From Nymphaea colorata (Eukaryota > Streptophyta > Magnoliopsida > Nymphaeales > Nymphaeaceae), in the NCBI RefSeq assembly GCF_008831285.2, contig NC_045143.1, positions 19,617,655-19,681,654 of the forward strand: DNA of 64,000 nucleotides, written 5' to 3'. The position numbers and the translations under genes are program-made. Below the pieces are notes generated by a model, which searched no databases, was not told where the DNA came from, and saw only the letters and a list, made by a program, of their open reading frames with translations. Positions 1 to 11,192 of this stretch are shown here, one piece after another (within the stretch, counting starts at the first letter, position 1; every line of letters starts with the position of its first letter).

Positions 1-1634
1 TTTTCAAGAACTTCATAAAAACAAAAGGCAAAGCAAACTTCAGCAAAGATAGATGACTGCATAGAGAATGGATAAACAAAACACGCATCGAGAATTTAGG
101 AATTGTACTTCTTCAATATCATGAAAATTAATAGTATGCAGTTGATAAGACATATCAAACATGAAAGCAGACACCGGAAAGCAGAATTGTCCATTTAAAA
201 AGCATGAGCATCTTGAAAAGAAAAAGTGAGAAAAAAGGTACTGGCAAGTATAGTATCCAATAACACAACATTTAGAAAAAGCAGCACGGAGGAGCACATG
301 TTTTTCACAAAGAAGAACAACTAAGCATTCAATAGTACCAGCAGTTTGTCTCTGGTGCACAAAATATGAGGAACAAACTTAAAAGCTCTATTTTTTGCTT
401 TTGTTAGTATATAAACCAAGCAAGAAAAAAAAAATCCAATTCAGGACCTTACAAATAAATAACCAAGAGGAGAATGATGCTAGTGGAATAGGGAGAGTGG
501 AGTTATTTGTTGGAAAATCCCACTAGGGCTTCACATGCCGAGTTACGTACAAATAGATTACCAACATTTTTCTTTTACTAGAGAGGACTACTCAAAATAC
601 GTTATCTTCAATAATAGGGTGCACTTGATCATATAGAACACAAGGATACTGTGCATGAAAAGGACATAAATACGACGCAGAAAATGGATCAAAAGCACAA
701 GCATGACAAAAGAGTCACCCTTGCATGAGATCCACTACATTATACCTAAGACACCATGACCACAAAGTAGATTTATCTTAGCAAATGCAAATAAAAGAGA
801 CCTACATATACTTTTGAAAAGTATCTCATATACAATGTACATATTTTTTGAAACTAATCATGTATCCAATTCTAATTATATGTATGAAAAACATATTTTC
901 TAGCTGTTTTTGAAGTGATGTTCTTTTTTTAGTTAGTAAAAAGTATTTTCATACAAGTTATTGAACATCATCAAGCAACAAAAAAAAAGTCGTTTATTAG
1001 TTAGAAACATGCTATAAAACATACCCAAAAAGAGTTTTGTGCAGTCATTTGCTTCAACTCCCATGTGATCCCATGTGACCACATATGTTCATGGCAATTA
1101 AGGAGTGCCATCAAAACAATTATCTCTTTTTTGAGAAAAATCATTCATATAATAAGAAGAATAATAAAACATCAAATCAAAAGTTAACAAAATATAGAAG
1201 CCAGAAGCAGCCAAAATTTACAAGAAGTAGAAATACAATGGTAATAAGAAAAGAATAACCAACAGACAATGACAAAAGTTACAATATCTACTGCTATAGA
1301 CTGAGACACATGTAGAAGCTAGAATGGTTCCATAACCGTCGTATACACTTGTTGCTTGGCAATACATGTTTCTTCTCAATCCAAAGACTAGATATTGTGA
1401 TATTATTTGACTTGACACCTATTTCTTAAGCACCAATCCCTCTTTAGCAAGTAAAGAAGAAAAATGAGATTTTATACATTCTTATGGTTTTCTAAGAAAT
1501 ATTAAGGAACAAATTAAAAAACAAAGTACAACAATCATGGCGATGAAACTATTTGGAATCCCTATGTGCATTAGATTCTACTATTAGATATTGCATGATG
1601 TCAAATTTCAACCATACACGTCAATGAATGTTAC
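1..1634. other. AT-rich non-coding stretch
   Basis: No convincing exon or repeat is visible. The reading frames here are short and lack family motifs. It may be the continuation (introns or 3' flank) of the minus-strand gene whose exon-like blocks begin at 1635, but I could not chain any block here in phase. Confidence 0.5.
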
Positions 1635-2608
1635 CTCAAACTTCAATTCTGTCAAGAACTTATCCAAGACTTCAACTTTCTTTAGATCAACTTTCTGAAA
1701 TAATAGGAAACACAATTACAAAAATGTTAGAGGAAATAGAAATAACACAATGCCCAAATATTATATATAATTTTTGCTTGTTTTGAAGAGCTTCTAATTC
1801 ATTGGTGACTCATAAAAAAGAATCCTTTAGTTTGGAGTCATTGCAAACTAGGCTGACAACACCTGGCCTTTCTAGGTTAGCTAATCAAGCTCTTGTTAGT
1901 GGCACAAGCACCACTTTTTATATTTACCAAAAATTACTTCCATGTACAGCCAGAGCCATATATAAGGCAGCACATTCCCCTAGAATAACACCATAACAAG
2001 TCAAACACATAGAGTAGACGTTCTTCTAATTAAAATTAAATTAGCAAATTAGCAATTCAAGTTTGTGATATTTCTCCAAACCATTAACCACCAACTGGTT
2101 TATGTATTGAAAATATCACTTACCTTTAGATCATCACAAGTACTTCATTGTGACAAGTTCAATCTACGGTTTCAATTAATAAAGTAACTTGAGGTGGGTT
2201 GTTAGCAAAACTGAAAAACATGAAGTAGTTTGTGATAGAAAAACTAATAAACATGAAGACAGAAGCAAAGCTGATAAATATGAAGCAGTAAAACAGATTA
2301 TAGAAATTACAACAAATGTTTCATGGAACAAACAAAAAAAGAAAAGTAGTGAAAAACAAAGTTAAGCCAATTTCCAAGAGAACAATGTGGAATAGAGATT
2401 ATCATGCATGGATCTAGCAATCAACAATTCTATAATTCTGTGATAACGGAAGGATCCAATCAAGAACGATAATATTTAACTTTTGTTATCAATGACAATG
2501 CAACATATTACTTACCAAACAAAAGTATAGAGGAAGTATGACTCTATCACTTGGTTCACGACATCAGTATGCTTCATCCCCAGATATACTAAGAATGTTG
2601 AGGGAGAC

Positions 2609-2942
2609 TGATGCAATAAGAATTAAGATTAATGAATCTTAATCCAACTGCATCCACAACTAAGCTAATAACTATGCTTAACACTAACTATAACTTGGAA
2701 AAGAGAAGAACAAGGAGAGAAAAACAACAAACTATTTCTTTAAGCAAACGACTATACTAATTGGAAGAAGAGAGAAAACTAAAAGAGATTGCATTTCTTT
2801 CAACTCATTCACCGTCTACAAAATGAACCAAAGTCCCTTTATATAGAGAAAGGGATGGATTACGGATCTGGATCCGTTTACAAGTACTAAAAATCTAACT
2901 TGATCCAGTTACAAGATTTGGTTCTGCTTTCATCTTACATCA
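2609..2942 (-). repeat. 3' LTR of the non-autonomous element
   Basis: This 334-bp direct repeat matches 4364-4694 along its whole length. It keeps a TATA-like CTATATAAAG on the minus strand near 2838-2849. The partner copy has lost two bases there. Confidence 0.88.
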
Positions 2943-3383
2943 GACTCCCTTAGTTGGAAAAGAGTCATCCTCGACGAGTTTAAATCTTTCATTCTGCCAA
3001 AATGATTCTTCATCTTAGAGAGTTTGGACAAGGATTGGATCTGCTGAACAAAAGGTCCTACCATTTGCCTACATATGCTAAAGTGATGGTCTGCTCACTA
3101 TCTGCTGATGATGATCAAGGTGGCGGATTCGGTGGCGGATTTGGAGAAGGAACACAAGCTTGGATATGATCTATGGGTATCCTCAAATCAGATCCAGTCT
3201 CAAATGATGGAACAAACTGATTTGGATTCCAATTCAAACCCTTAAACCCTTGAATCAGGTGATACAGACCCGAATTGGGTCCAAACTCTGATTCGGTTCG
3301 GACCGGTCCCATAAGGGACCGGCCTGAACCGTTTGACATTTCTCTTGAAGCCCCTCGATAGATCAGGATTTTTCCTTTTTGCC

Positions 3384-4137
3384 TCAGGCGGAAAGGTGAA
3401 GCCGCCGCGGGAGGGACGGGCGCCCACCGCCTCCCCCCCGTGATGATGGTGGGTGAACGGCGGCAGTGGGTGTCCCGCCCATCAGTCCACCTTCTTCGCC
3501 AGGTGGCAAGGTCACAGATGGTGGTCGAACAGTTTGAGGCGCCTCTGGATTTTGCCTACCAGTTGCAGAAAGAGCAAAATGGACTCCATGGGCGCCGGCG
3601 GCACTCCCTGCACCACCACCGGCCGGCGATGTCTGATACACCTCTCCTTGTCCACCCAAAGTGATGGGCAACCCTGATGTTGTGGACACTCTCTTAGCCG
3701 GACAAGGCATCCTCGTCTGTTTACCGGCGTGCAGACTAGCGACGGTCGAATCCACGGCTGAACCCACCGCCTGTCGATGGGAGGAAGACATAGACGAATG
3801 CAAGGGAACTCTGGAGCCTTGACGTCAGATTTAGAACGCCGGCCGACAATGGTGCTTCGACGGGAAACCCTTCAACCGATGCAAAGTCACGATCCCAGAT
3901 TTCCCCCAAAACCCCAACGCCTCTTGTAAGGTAATCCCACGACAATTGGCCTCCTTCAGCTCCCAATGCATAGATGTTGGGGACACTGTTTACAGCAGGA
4001 AACGCCTGGTACTCTTGTGCATACTGCAAAAACGAACATAGCATTCCTTTGAACTCATCGAGCCTTTCGTCCATTCTGCTGGTTGCAGCAGTAAGGTCTC
4101 GTCTAATGTGGGCTATCTCAAATCCATGCTTTGCCAC
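3384..4137 (-). pseudogene. Gag-like coding remnant inside the LTR element
   Basis: Two overlapping minus-strand frames fill the interior. The upstream one (3736-4137, 133 codons) begins MAKHGFEIAHIRRDLTAAT and has a short coiled-coil-like start followed by a Trp/Gly-containing stretch. The downstream one (3384-3803, 139 codons) is rich in Pro, Gly, Ser and Arg. Together they resemble the N-terminal coil and low-complexity tail of plant LTR-element gag proteins, but I see no zinc knuckle and no catalytic motif. They overlap in different frames, so the original gag is either frameshifted or was never one long ORF. The assignment rests mainly on position between PBS and 3' LTR. Confidence 0.4.
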
Positions 4138-4140
4138 ACA

Positions 4141-4210
4141 GTCTGCTGTAAGTTTTCTTGATTTTCTTCTTCAGACTCTGCTGTAAGTTTTCTTGATTTT
4201 CTTCTTGAGA
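4141..4210. repeat. 35-bp tandem duplication
   Basis: Units 4141-4175 and 4176-4210 are identical except for one base (TTCAGAC versus TTGAGAC). The duplication lies in the leader-proximal part of the LTR element interior and adds 70 bp of repeated sequence. Confidence 0.9.
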
Positions 4211-4349
4211 CTACATGATTTCTGCAGGATTTTCTTCATTTGCATTGGATGCAAACTCTGCAAAGTTTTTTTTTGTAGCAGCAGAGTTGTTTGCCTTTTC
4301 TTTTTCCTTCACTTCCTTTGCAGTCATAGCACGGCAGGGACGAAGCCTC

Positions 4350-4361
4350 GCTCTGATACCA
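4350..4361 (-). other. Primer binding site (initiator Met tRNA)
   Basis: The minus strand reads TGGTATCAGAGC, the usual plant LTR-element primer site complementary to the 3' end of initiator tRNA-Met. It starts two bases inside the 5' LTR and fixes the element's orientation as minus. Confidence 0.9.
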
Positions 4362-4363
4362 AT

Positions 4364-4694
4364 TGATGCAATAAGAATTAAGATTAACGAATCTTAATCC
4401 AATTGCATCTACAACTAACCTAATAACTATGCTTAACGCTCACTATAACTTGGAAAAGAGAAGAACAGGAGAGAAAAACAGCAAACTATTTCTTTAAGCA
4501 AACGACTATACTAATTGGAAGAAGAGAGAAAACTAAAAGAGATTGCATTTCTTTTAACTCATTCGCCTTCTACAAAATGAACCAAAGTCCCTTTATAGAG
4601 AAATGGATGGATTGCGGACCTCGATCCGTTTACAAGTACTAAAACTCTAACTTGATCCAGTTACAAGATTTGGTTATGCTTTCATCTTGCATCA
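4364..4694 (-). repeat. 5' LTR of the non-autonomous element
   Basis: This 331-bp copy pairs with 2609-2942. On the minus strand it starts TGATGCAAGATG and ends next to the primer binding site. Confidence 0.88.
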
Positions 4695-5146
4695 GAGATA
4701 GTACCAAACAAGGGGCAGTTGTTGTTGTTGTTGGAGAAAAGAACATGTCGGGATCTGGCCCCATACTTTGCAGACTGATCTGTCAAGCTATCAAGGTGAT
4801 ACAGAGAAGGGAACCAAGATATTGGCCTTAGTTTTGTGCTTAGAAAGCAAATTTGTTTCAAAAAGAATAGATAGATTATATCCTCAATAAGGACAGACAT
4901 AAACAGTTGCATGAACAATTTGCTAGCAGGTAGAGGAGGCAGGTAGAGGAGGAAGAAGTGAAGCACATGGCACCCTCAATACAGGATTTTTATATTTCTA
5001 TCAGCTTTGTGTGCAAATGAAAAACCAAGAACTTGCCAGCCAGACAGTTGACTGCATTTGCATAGAGCAAATTATATGAAAAGGTAAAGTACCTGACTAG
5101 ATTCCGTCAACAGATGCATTGTAAGGTCTGCCTAGTAGCTCCATCT

Positions 5147-5174
5147 AGAGAGAGAGAGAGAGAGAGAGAGAGAG
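5147..5174. repeat. (GA)n microsatellite
   Basis: A run of about 14 AG units. On the minus strand it is a CT run directly upstream of the candidate microexon 5093-5131 and could serve as its polypyrimidine tract. Confidence 0.95.
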
Positions 5175-6148
5175 CACGTAACTTGAAGAAGCTCCACTAG
5201 AATTTCAACCAAAAAGCATGAGTGGTGCTTGTTTATGTTTTTTCTGTGTATTTAAGGAAGGAATTGAACAGCTTCATAAGAGGAAAATTAGTTCTCATCT
5301 TTAGTGGCACTCTAAAACAGTTAGCCCACTTCTACTAGAACACCTCAAATATATGAAAAACATAACAAAAATTGGATATTTATCATGTTTATTTACACAA
5401 GAAAAATTGTGAAAGGCCAAACTCACATGTTTAGCTTTGGAAGTTCCACGCTATTATAAGAGAACTTGAAGAGAACCTTGGCCAACCCATAAATAGCAAG
5501 CACTGAGCTCTTTTTGCTATTGACGCTCACAAAAGGACAATAACAAAGTTGACATTTATGAAGTTCTCGTATTCAAACATAATTCCAAGAATCACAACAC
5601 ATGATGCAGCCTCAAAAACTTTATAAATAACCAGAAAATACTCCCTCATTTTCAGTTTTCTGCTTAATCACATGCCGAAAGAACAATAATTGTTATAAGT
5701 GGAAGATAATGTTTTTAGGCAGTCTGTTCAACATAACTGAATGAATTATCAAAATCTGCAGCACCAAGAAAAAAGAAGAAAGAAATTCATTTGAAACAGA
5801 ATCCTTGATTATACTCCAAAGACAAGAAAGCTTGAAGAAGTAGAAGAGTACTGTTTTATAATATAACACCAAACGGACTCTGCATCCTGCAGGTAGAATC
5901 AATTGAACGAGAGAAAGAGAAATAGCTAATGGAAATGCGTCCTCCTCCTGTATTCTCCAGCTAAGGAAAAGCCAAAAAGAAAAGAAAATGTGGACATTAT
6001 GCAATTGGCACAAAGTAACTTACCTGCATGGCAAAGTTCCACGATCTCATTGCACCTTAGCATCCACCCCTTCCACCTTTTCTCAACGTGCATTAGAGAT
6101 GCAATATCATAGCTTGAAAAAAATCTTCAAATGAGAAGTCCTTCCAAC

Positions 6149-9100
6149 CTACAAGCATAAACAGGAAAAAGTTCAGAGTTAGTGAAGAGTACTTCTTGAT
6201 CAAACTAATGCACAAATAAACGAAACAAAGAACTTTTTTGCAGTTTTATGGCAATGAAAAAATCAAAAGAGAAAGAAGATAATGAAATAGGCAAGAACTG
6301 AGATGAAAGGGCAGAGAAAGGGAGGGTTTTCCCAGTTGTCGCACTTGATTACAAGTCTCCTCTCCACTAGCTAATGTCAGGTGCCGCTTCTCTGGCCGGT
6401 GCCATCACCGACTGACATTGCTTCTCAGCAACTCATGTTTATGGGCTAGGAATTTATATTGAGGATGGAGATAATGTCCAGCTAGTAGGAAAATAGCCTT
6501 GTTACAGCCACTGACTAGGGTCAAGGGAGGGCAGACAAAAAACTGAAAAATGAGAGGAGGTCAAAGAGGTGGAGGAGATTGAAATTTTAATAGAGGCAGA
6601 TCAAAAGTGAATGACTGACAAAGAGGCAAAAAGACACTTATGTGAATGGTGAGGGTTCTCCAAACCTATGGCCATGGTCAGTGTCATGGGGATCAGCCAT
6701 AGCCAAAAGCAAACTTTGTTGTCGTGTTTCCATCTTGCATTAAAGAGTTCAAACATGATAGAGCCTCCTTTAATTTATTATTCAACTTGTTCAGTTCTTC
6801 CATTAGAACTTTCATGTCACTTGCAGCATTCTCGACAATTTTCAAATATGAAATAAATGAAGGGGATTCAATGTAGGAAAACAAGCATGACAATGTAGAT
6901 GGAAAACACTGCAGATGCATGGATTGACAAAAGAATTTTAAATAAGAATCATGCTGCCATTTCATTTATTATCGTGATTAATTCCATCACTAAAAAGGCT
7001 ATTTTCACAGGTTTGATAATTAGGTTTGGGAGGCTATATTGATAAAGATCATGGAAACAATTAGGATAAGATAAGAAATTATAAACAAATTTTCCCTCAC
7101 TTCTTGTAGATTCTGACTAGCCCTCTACAAGTTGTGTGACTTGAAAGAAATCAAATTTGGTAACATCATATATAGAGAAAGAAATAATAGTGTAATGATG
7201 CATTGAAAGCATAAGCTTGAAAATGAAACCATACATGCCAAAATGACAAGATTTGATCATGGTAGTCATCAATTTGTCGTGAAGAATATCAAATTGGAGA
7301 TGACCCTGTGGATCTTCCAAAGACTTTTATGGCGTACTAAAAGTTCCTCTAAGTGAGAGTAGAGGAAATCACATGAGAAAATGTTATTCTCATAGAGCCT
7401 TAGGGCACACAACTCTATTTATTAACAGAACCATATTTATTGACTTATAAGATTCCAAATGAGGGGTTTGCCATCATAAACCAGATACGAATTCCTTTTT
7501 CTCTGTACACATATTAGATCCATACCAATTGAGATAATACAGACCCAGACATATTAAAACACTTTTGCATGGGGTATCCAAATAGATAGCGGTACACAAT
7601 ATATGATCATCAATATATATAGGCTTACACATATATTTCTACGTACATGTGTCCTTATGCTTAAGCCATCAAATAATGAACCAAAGATGGTTGGCCAGAA
7701 AGGTTTATTTCACTTTCAGCTGCCGCCAGATGAGAACAATGGAATGTCTTAGACTTCTTGCAAAGGTCAATCGAATATGTTTATGTCTTGGACTTCTTGT
7801 AAAGAACAGCTACACAGTGTGTCCCGTATATAACCTTCAGTAACAGCGCAAAATGTGTGAAGGAAGTAGTTCTGCAATCTATTTATTAGGATGTAAGTCA
7901 GTCTAATATATATTGATTTGTTCTGTATGACGACAAGGGCTCATACTGATGGCTACGGCCTGATTCCATACTTTTACATGTTTGGTTTAATAAGCTATTA
8001 ATGCTTTACCTAATATCAGATTGACTATCAAGCAAAAAAGAAAAATTTACACGCTATACATTTGTCTTTACAGTCAGCTATATGAAAGGTGCATTAGAAA
8101 GTAAACATTGGAGAGATCTTGACATCACAACGCAACTTTAAATTGGTACACTGCTGGGCCCGGAGAAATGGAAAACCTAATCTGAAGTTCTTTTAATTAG
8201 GGACAATGTTTTCATCTTAATTTGTTAAGTGAATCTCTAGGCGATCAAATTAATGAACAAATAAATTGCCTATGTACTTGTATGTTTGCATATGTCCTCA
8301 TGTCCACATTTTCAAAATAGTATGTTTGCATTTGTACTTGTACACATATTCTATATAGTTCTGTATGCTTTTAAGCACCTCTTGAACAATTGAATTAATA
8401 TTTATGCATCTACTGACATTTCCATGCAGATTAATAAATTTGATAATCTATTATCATTTGTTGAACACTTCTTTCAAATAGTATATATCTTTGTAAAAGA
8501 TTGCATGAGAGATCTTATACGAGTTTTAAACAAGGTAAATCACATTTTTAAAAGGACACTGTAGTTTATTTATATTTTTAATGATTAATGGTGTGCTCCT
8601 TAGGAGGAATAATATGATTGTATGTTATAAATAGGACATAAAATTATTATAATGAAAAAAGGATTAAGAATTTGTGAGAGACCTACTTGTTGCTATGTCA
8701 TTAGTGACAATTACCTGCTAAATGAGACACCATTGTTGACAAATTTTACTTAATTAGCATCTTTGAAAGTTAAAAGCTTAAAGTACCAATAATTTTCAGC
8801 TGCTAAAAAGTAGACAAAGATAGGCCGCAGTTCTTTTATCTTTTTGGATGGTTATGGTTGTCACATTTTTTGCTCCAATTAATCTTTTATCTGGAGCTTG
8901 GTCTGTCACAACAACTTTTTGTGATTACCAACTTGACCTTCATGATGAATTTCATAATCAGGACAGATAAAAATTTATGAAAAATGTGTTCAATTTTAGT
9001 CTTCAAATTTCTATTATTTTTTTCTTGAATGAAAGGAATTCTTATCATTTCATGTGTCCTTCCTAAATTTTTAGTTGAGTTCAAAGAAAGCTGCCATTAC

Positions 9101-10162
9101 CATTTAATTTCATCTTGTTAAGATTTTTAACTGGGCCCAAGTTGAATGGAAAAGGCAAACTGCTAGTTCTATGGTCGTGGCTAGTAGCCATTTGGAATTG
9201 TAAAAACAGATGTCTCACTTTTGGTGGTTAGTGAAAGTCGAGGTGCCCCCCGCTCTTTCCCCTCCTGCAGAATCCATGGCTGCTTCGGGGTCTGGGTGAT
9301 CCTACAGGAAACCATTCAACTCAAGTGTCACATATGCCACATGTTGCAGTGCAGAGGAGTAGCACCTATGAGAATTAAATCGATGACATGTTGTCAGCAT
9401 GACACTCAGTTTGACCAGCTATGTTATGCCCATTGAGGCACATATGTCTCATTTTCACAATTAAGTCAACATCATTGGCCATTTGGCCCCCAAATATATA
9501 GAAATTTCCCAAAGAAATCATCGGTTTTTTCTAAGTAACTAAACTTGAAATTTGGAACCTCACTATTTTGGTCTTACTTGACATCCTTAAATGTCACTAT
9601 TGAACCTTTCAAGGGTACTATTCTACATTTATACTAAATATATTGCCCCTCATTATAGAAGCTTTCAAGGGCAATACTGTACATTTACACTCAATATGTT
9701 GCCCAATGCATGATTTTGGACCTTTATAACAAGTGAGCAAAACAAGGACATGAGGGCAATATTGTCCAGGGTTCAATTTCTGAGGCGTATCACCAACCGT
9801 GGAAGGATGTTGGCATATTTCTGTTATGTTTCTGTCATTGATTTGCCTTTCAATTTTCTTCCTTTTCTTCCTCACGCCATTGATTACCTAAACATTTTCT
9901 TGCTGTTTCTGGAAAGGTACCTTCTCCAAATGAGCAAAGTGCTTCCTTTTCTTTTTTGGTAAAGTCCAGGCAAAGATTTCTTTTTCAAAAAAAAAAAAGA
10001 TATTTAATTTGTTAGCCCCTAGGAAGCTAGAAACAAGTAAAAAGCAATGTTTTTTTATTTATAATAAAATAAAATTATGTTAAGCACAGATAACATGCCA
10101 ATTGGAACAAGAACCTAATCTCCCTTTCATTTCTCTCGCCTTGTGGTCTGGTGTGGCTTCAG
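6149..10162. other. Intergenic, AT-rich, no gene identified
   Basis: About 4 kb without a supported gene. One minus-strand block near 6693-6850 encodes a Leu/Asn/Lys-rich coil (MEELNKLNNKLKEALSCLNS), but it has no recognisable family and no clear splice partners. A pair of 43-bp near-repeats sits at 9606-9648 and 9662-9704. Nothing else stands out. Confidence 0.5.
9606..9704. repeat. Two 43-bp near-identical direct repeats
   Basis: Units 9606-9648 and 9662-9704 both run from CTTTCAAGGG to TTGCCC, with a 13-bp spacer and a handful of substitutions. Confidence 0.8.
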
Positions 10163-10383
10163 GGTCTAGGTAGGGCTGCACAACGAGTCGAGCCAACTCG
10201 GGCTCGACTCGAACTCGGTCAAAAAAACTCGGCTCGAGCTCGACTCATCTCGCTCGAAAAAACTCGGCTCGAGCTCGACTCATTTATAAACGAGTCGAGT
10301 TCGAGCTGAAAGTTAAACTCGAAACAATAAACTCGAGTTCGAGTTGCAAGAACTCGACTCGTTTAAACTCGACTCGATTCGTT

Positions 10384-10787
10384 ATGAATAAACCGGTTCA
10401 CCGGTTTAGGGTAAAAACTTTTCCCTCTTCGGCGTCTTCACATTTTTACTCTTCTGTCTTTCCTTCGTTTTCTACTGCCTCTCTTTCTTCCCGTCTGCTC
10501 TCTCTCTCTTGCTGTCTTCCCTCTTCCGGCGACCACGACCTTCGGCCTTCCGTTCCATCTTTCAAACTGCGCTCTCTCTTCCCATCTGCTCTCTCTCTCT
10601 TCCCGTCTTCCCTCTTCTGTCAACCAGATGACAAGACTGCAACGCAAGCTGCCTTTACCAGGAAGCCAAAATCGGTTCGTGGTCTTCAGCCAGGTGTTCG
10701 GCGACATCGTTTGATCCTCTTCAACTTTCAGCTTCTCTCCGGCTAACTTTCTAGTCCAGCAAGCTCCATTCCTCTCGTGAACCAGGT
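10384..10787 (+). other. Leader-like CT-rich segment inside the hAT-like element
   Basis: A CT-rich, G-poor stretch with a 120-codon open frame. Downstream it ends at CGTGAACCAG, followed by a consensus-like splice donor GTACGT near 10786. It resembles a plant 5' UTR or first exon plus intron start, and may be the captured gene's own leader. I see no protein family in it. Confidence 0.4.
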
Positions 10788-11192
10788 ACGTTCTCTCCTC
10801 TGCCGTTTACCCTCTCTTTTCTTCCTAACCTTTCCCCCTACCCTTTCTCCAAGTTAATCTGTTCAGGTTTTGCTAATCAATAGTATTTTCCAGGCATACT
10901 CTCCTTTTCCCAGAGTTTCTTTTGGCAAGCAGTAGGAAAATGTCTAAACATCTCACCGGTTCTGGTTTTTCCTTTTTGTTTTTTGGCTGAGCTTTCTTGT
11001 TGTGCATTGCACATTCTTGCCTGTTGGGTTCGTTAATTTCTGGATTTCCTATTGCATGTATAGTAGTTCTTTAGATATTATTTCACATATTACATGATTA
11101 TCAACGAGTTGTAGTTGTCAATTAGTCACCAATCTGGTTTCGCTTCGATATGTGTTCTTCGTCTTAATCAAGAAATTTGTTTGCTCCATTAG

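Larger units (their letters stand above)
2609..4694 (-). mobile_element. Non-autonomous LTR retrotransposon (LARD/TR-GAG-like)
   Basis: Two direct repeats of about 331-334 bp bound a 1.42-kb interior. On the minus strand the 5' LTR is 4364-4694 and the 3' LTR 2609-2942. Each begins TGATGCA and ends TTGCATCA on that strand. A primer binding site matching the initiator-Met tRNA end lies two bases inside the 5' LTR, and a purine-rich AAGGGAG precedes the 3' LTR. Flanking pentamers are GAGAC (2604-2608) and GAGAT (4695-4699), a target duplication with one mismatch. No protease, integrase or reverse transcriptase is visible inside, so the element would need enzymes from elsewhere. A hand alignment of the LTRs gives about 17 substitutions in 331 bp, near 5 percent divergence, so the insertion is not recent. 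It lies in an exon of the minus-strand gene. Confidence 0.88.
1635..6148 (-). pseudogene. Unrecognised multi-exon gene, interrupted by an LTR element
   Basis: Several blocks on the minus strand have splice-like borders and open frames. Going downstream they are 6024-6148 (donor GTAAGT; contains EKRWKGWMLRCNEIVELCHA), about 5428-5505 (SSVLAIYGLAKVLFKFSYNS; donor GTGAGT), 5093-5131 (ADLTMHLLTESSQ), 4700-4779 plus 2516-2608 (one exon split by the LTR element; contains FLVYLGMKHTDVVNQVIES), possibly 2124-2142, and 1635-1694 (KVDLKKVEVLDKFLTELKFE). Phases agree from 5093-5131 through the split exon to 1635-1694. They do not agree between the first three blocks, so exons are missing or the gene has decayed. 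Block 6024-6148 also needs one extra T in a run of seven (6117-6123) to stay open. I do not recognise the protein. The insertion in coding sequence suggests loss of function in this haplotype. The blocks could be chance, but open frame plus matching splice sites argues against that. Confidence 0.45.

Noticed and set aside
3440-3803. Plus-strand frames in the LTR element interior
   Set aside because: They oppose the element's PBS-defined orientation and lack any motif.
6693-6965. Minus-strand 90-codon frame with a coiled-coil-like segment
   Set aside because: Only about 45 residues look protein-like, with no family, no clear splice partners and no start context.
9221-9436. 71-codon plus-strand frame
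   Set aside because: No motif, no splice context; length is within chance expectation.
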